In this document: in pieces, positions 7,742 to 10,292 of the stretch
Numbering within the stretch: the first letter of the stretch is position 1
Layout: each line of letters starts with the position of its first letter
NCBI GenBank assembly: GCA_044360305.1
Contig: JBIKKQ010000124.1
Coordinates: 1-10,292 of the forward strand
DNA length: 10,292 nt
Source: QWPN01 sp044360305
Lineage (GTDB): Bacteria > Planctomycetota > Planctomycetia > Pirellulales > UBA1268
Direction: 5' to 3'
Notes under the pieces: model-generated
The model's input: the letters and a program-made list of their open reading frames with translations, nothing else
Told to the model about the DNA's origin: nothing
Database searches by the model: none
Position numbers and translations under genes: made by a program

Positions 7742-8926
7742 ATGTTTACCCGACTCGTCAGCGACAACTTTCACTACAACCCACCGTGGGAGGCCGAGCC
7801 GCTCGAGGATCGCCTGCGCGACATCGATCGGGATCTGCCCCGCGTGGCCTGGCTCTACGAGCGGCCCGACACGAGCACGTTCCGCTACCGCGTCTACAAC
7901 ATGGTCGAGAGCCTGCGCCGCGAAACGCCGCAGCAGGTGGCTGCCTCGTGGTTCAGCGGCACCGAGATCCGGCACCTGCTGCCGCGGGTCGCGGAACTGG
8001 ACGCGCTCGTTCTCGCGCGCGTGCGGTACGACGCCGACGTCGGCCGCCTCATCGCGGCGGCGCGGGCGCATCGGGTGCCGGTGATCTTCGACTGCGACGA
8101 CCTCGTGTTCGACATCGACTACGTGCACCTGATCCTCGACACGCTCGATCAAGACACGAAGACGAGCGCGAACTGGGACGGCTGGTACGCCTACTGCGGT
8201 CGCCTGGAAGCGGTGGCCAGGCTCTGCGATGCCGGCATCACCACCAACGCGTTTCTCGCGGAGCGGATGCGCGAGGTCGTCGGGGGGCCGGTGCACGTCG
8301 TTCCGAATTTCCTCAACCGCCACCAGCAGGAGGTGTCGGACCTGCTGCTCGGGGCGAAGCGGTCCCGCGGGTTCGCCGGAGACGGCACCGTCGGCATCGG
8401 CTACTTCAGCGGTTCGCCCACCCACAACCGCGACTTCGCGATCGCCGCCCCCGCCCTGGCGCGGCTGCTCGAATCCGACCCCGACGTGCGCGTGCGGGTG
8501 GTCGGCTTCATGGACACCACGGGCCCGCTGGGTGCCCATGCCAATCGCGTGGAGATGGTGCCGCTTCACGATTGGGTGAACCTCCAGCGGCTGATTGCCG
8601 AGATGGAGATCAACATCGCGCCGCTCCAGGACAACGTGTTCACCAACTGCAAGAGCGAGCTGAAGTTCTTCGAGGCGGCCGCCGTCGGCACCTGGACCGT
8701 CGCCACGCCCACGAGCACCTTCCGGCAGGCGATCGCGTCTCCGGAGGTGGGTCGGCTCACGGGAGCGGAGGGCTGGGACGCCGCGCTGCGGGAGGCGGTG
8801 GCGCTGGCTCGGGCGACGCCGCGTTACGCGCGGGTGGCCGAGGCCACTGCCGCGCTCGTCCGAGACACCTACGGATGGGATCGTTTCACGGACCGCATTC
8901 GCACGGCCACGGTGCTGCATGGCTGA
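7742..8926 (+). CDS. glycosyltransferase (GT4-like, GT-B fold)
   Basis: Predicted retaining glycosyltransferase of 394 residues. The N-terminal domain has RVAWLYERPDTSTFRYRVYN (34-53) and an acidic FDCDDLVFD (116-124) that recurs in polysaccharide-cluster glycosyltransferases. The linker VHVVPNF (184-190) leads into the C-terminal domain with IGYFSGSPTHNRDF (219-232) and VRVVGF. The donor-binding region INIAPLQDNVFTNCKSELK (290-308) is followed by FFEAAAVGTWTVATP, with Lys304, Lys308 and Glu311 in the places GT4 enzymes use for the nucleotide-sugar phosphate. No signal peptide or membrane helix. It starts 18 bp after the previous gene, without a clear Shine-Dalgarno sequence, and ends overlapping the next gene by 8 bp (ATGGCTGA), implying one transcript and probably coupled translation. 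It likely adds a sugar to the same glycan as its upstream neighbour; substrate not determinable. Confidence 0.85.
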   Translation: MFTRLVSDNFHYNPPWEAEPLEDRLRDIDRDLPRVAWLYERPDTSTFRYRVYNMVESLRRETPQQVAASWFSGTEIRHLLPRVAELDALVLARVRYDADVGRLIAAARAHRVPVIFDCDDLVFDIDYVHLILDTLDQDTKTSANWDGWYAYCGRLEAVARLCDAGITTNAFLAERMREVVGGPVHVVPNFLNRHQQEVSDLLLGAKRSRGFAGDGTVGIGYFSGSPTHNRDFAIAAPALARLLESDPDVRVRVVGFMDTTGPLGAHANRVEMVPLHDWVNLQRLIAEMEINIAPLQDNVFTNCKSELKFFEAAAVGTWTVATPTSTFRQAIASPEVGRLTGAEGWDAALREAVALARATPRYARVAEATAALVRDTYGWDRFTDRIRTATVLHG

Positions 8927-9824
8927 AGCCGAACCGCCCGATCCCCGGCGCGACCTGCTCCTCGAGGGCCTCCCCTTGACGGCGCGGGTCGTGGAGGTGG
9001 GGGCGTCGTTTCGGCCGCTCGTCCCGAAGAGCCGGGGCTGGAACGCGTGCGTCGTCGATCACGACACGAAACAGGGCCTCGTCGCCAAGTATGCGGCCGC
9101 GGCGGTGAGCCCCGACGCGATCGAGGATGTGGACGTGATCTGGCGGGAGGGGCCGCTCCACGAGGCCTTTCCCTCCGCGGACCTCGGCACGTTCGACGCC
9201 GTGGTCGTGTCGCACGTGCTCGAGCACATGCCCGACCTGTTGGGCTTCCTCGACAGCGTGCGGCGGCTGGTGAGGGACGACGGCTGCCTCGTGTTCGCCC
9301 TGCCCGACAAGCGGTGGTGTTTCGACTTCTTTCGTCCGCACACGCTGGCGGGCGACGTGCTTCAGGCCCACCGCGAACGCCGCGTCCGTCACACGCCGGC
9401 CACGCTCTTCAACGAAGTGGCCTATTCGGTGACGCTTCGCGGCCAGCCCGGATGGTTCGCGGGCGAGTCGGCCGCCGAACTCGTTTTCGCCCACCCGCCG
9501 GGCCGTGCCCGGCAGGTCTTCGACGCCGTCTGCCGGCCCGCCGACGTCTATCGAGATGCCCACGCCTGGCAGTTCACGCCCGCCTCCTTCGAACTGCTCA
9601 TCCTCGACCTCGCGGCGAGCGGCGGCTGCGATTGGCGGATCGACTGGGTTCGGCCGACGGCCGCCGTGGAGTTTCTCGGCCGCCTCCGGCCCGGCGCCCG
9701 GGTGCCCGACGGCGAGGACCTCCAGCGGCTCCGCATGGAGATCCTCCGGCGGATGGCCCGGGAGGCGATGGACCAGTGGAAGACGATTCTCGATGCCGAC
9801 GTGGCGGTGCCACGAGCCGCGTGA
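8919..9824 (+). CDS. class I SAM-dependent methyltransferase of a glycan cluster
   Basis: Predicted methyltransferase, 301 residues, Methyltransf_11/23 type. SAM-binding motif I is a variant, VVEVGASFRPL (24-34; EVGAS rather than ExGxGxG). VVDH (45-48) would hold the ribose-binding acid. FDAVVVSHVLEHMPDL (92-107) is the typical post-II segment, followed by LPDKRWCFDFFRP (128-140). A C-terminal extension has VLQAHRERRVRH (147-158) and HAWQFTPASFELLI (215-228), which is shared with the converging gene at the right edge. Such proteins are common in O-antigen and exopolysaccharide clusters, where they methylate sugars, though the acceptor here is not shown by sequence. The ATG overlaps the stop of the preceding glycosyltransferase by 8 bp, so it is probably translationally coupled. 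It ends 9 bp from the convergent paralogue. Confidence 0.82.
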   Translation: MAEAEPPDPRRDLLLEGLPLTARVVEVGASFRPLVPKSRGWNACVVDHDTKQGLVAKYAAAAVSPDAIEDVDVIWREGPLHEAFPSADLGTFDAVVVSHVLEHMPDLLGFLDSVRRLVRDDGCLVFALPDKRWCFDFFRPHTLAGDVLQAHRERRVRHTPATLFNEVAYSVTLRGQPGWFAGESAAELVFAHPPGRARQVFDAVCRPADVYRDAHAWQFTPASFELLILDLAASGGCDWRIDWVRPTAAVEFLGRLRPGARVPDGEDLQRLRMEILRRMAREAMDQWKTILDADVAVPRAA

Positions 9825-9833
9825 GCGGTGTCG

Positions 9834-10292
9834 TCAGCCTGTGGCCGCATCGGTCCCGGTGAACGGGCTTCCCGCCGCCTCCTCGTGGCCGGCCTCCAGC
9901 AGTTGACGGCGGCCGATCGGGCAGCCGGCGCCCGACCGCGAGAGGATGGTCACGAACTCGAACAGCTTCGTGCCCCAAAAGCCCTCCTCCTTGAGGGGCA
10001 GCACGCCCACCGCGTTGAGATCGGAGATCACGAGCCGGAAACTCGACGGGGTGAACACCCAGGCATGGCAGTCGATGTAGTCCTGCGAGGCGACCACCGT
10101 GTCGAAGAGGGCCTTGGCGTTGGTCAGCGTGTGCAGAAAACCGAGCGGGCCCGTCGCGGACTCCATCCAGCCCGTGCGGCCGTTGAGCGTCGCGCAGTTG
10201 GCCACCTGGTCGAACGCGGAGCCGGCAAGGTGCCGGGATCGGCCGTCGAGATGCGCCTGCAGGACGGCCCCCGTAGTGGACACGGAGCGGAA
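9834..10292 (-). CDS. second methyltransferase-family protein, C-terminal part (5' end beyond window)
   Basis: Open frame on the minus strand reaching the right edge; a GTG at 10283 is available, but the frame continues (F-R-S before it), so the true start is off-window. The visible 152 residues align with the C-terminal half of the plus-strand methyltransferase. VLQAHLDGRSRH matches VLQAHRERRVRH, FDQVANCATLNGRTGW matches FNEVAYSVTLRGQPGW, and CHAWVFTPSSFRLVISDL matches AHAWQFTPASFELLILDL. Even the edge residues F-R-S fit the FFRP..T stretch. The SAM-binding Rossmann core would lie to the right and cannot be checked, so methyltransferase activity is inferred from the paralogue. The C-terminal ~40 residues diverge and end SPFTGTDAATG. 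It converges on the plus-strand operon with a 9-bp gap and no visible terminator. Confidence 0.72.
   Translation of the reverse strand, partial: FRSVSTTGAVLQAHLDGRSRHLAGSAFDQVANCATLNGRTGWMESATGPLGFLHTLTNAKALFDTVVASQDYIDCHAWVFTPSSFRLVISDLNAVGVLPLKEEGFWGTKLFEFVTILSRSGAGCPIGRRQLLEAGHEEAAGSPFTGTDAATG

Noticed and set aside
6164..8920. Very long minus-strand open frame (918 codons) opposite the sulfotransferase end and both glycosyltransferase genes
   Set aside because: No recognisable domain; composition is rich in Arg, Gly, His and Pro, as expected from the antisense of GC-rich codons, and the plus strand has clear enzyme motifs across the same span.

Overview
The window is very GC-rich (G/C at most third codon positions) and gene-dense, and comes from a bacterium with an outer membrane. 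kdsB (CMP-Kdo synthesis for lipopolysaccharide) and an EpmB-type lysine 2,3-aminomutase point to a Gram-negative-type lineage. The mix of a tandem-domain universal stress protein, a sulfotransferase, a WsaF-like glycosyltransferase and GC-rich codon use would suit Planctomycetota, but this placement is an inference and no marker in the window proves it.

Left part (1-4701), housekeeping and precursor supply: the 3' end of epmB (start lies left of the window), a two-domain UspA protein, kdsB on the minus strand, and glmS on the plus strand. kdsB and glmS are divergent and share a 108-bp intergenic region. kdsB converges with usp, and their stop codons sit in the two arms of a small hairpin. glmS ends in a clear intrinsic terminator.

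Middle (4702-5252), tRNA region: tRNA-Leu(CAG) and tRNA-Lys(TTT) on the plus strand, each with its own plausible sigma70-type promoter and neither with an encoded CCA. No further gene is visible between tRNA-Lys and the next CDS; the long open frame across this stretch runs through tRNA-Lys and is not coding there.

Right part (5253-10292), glycan assembly and decoration: a PAPS-type sulfotransferase, a WsaF-like GT-B glycosyltransferase, a GT4-like glycosyltransferase and a class I methyltransferase, all on the plus strand. The last three are tightly packed (18-bp gap, then an 8-bp overlap) and look like one operon. Converging on them from the right edge is the C-terminal part of a second methyltransferase, recognisably a paralogue of the first. 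I infer that the locus builds a sulfated and possibly methylated surface or extracellular polysaccharide, with GlmS (amino sugar) and KdsB (Kdo) nearby supplying envelope precursors. No transposase, integrase, CRISPR array or phage gene was seen. I did not find an unambiguous new defence-type or other novel system. The most unusual material is the sulfotransferase/glycosyltransferase/paired-methyltransferase locus next to tRNA-Lys, and a duplicated start-site sequence at the sulfotransferase gene.
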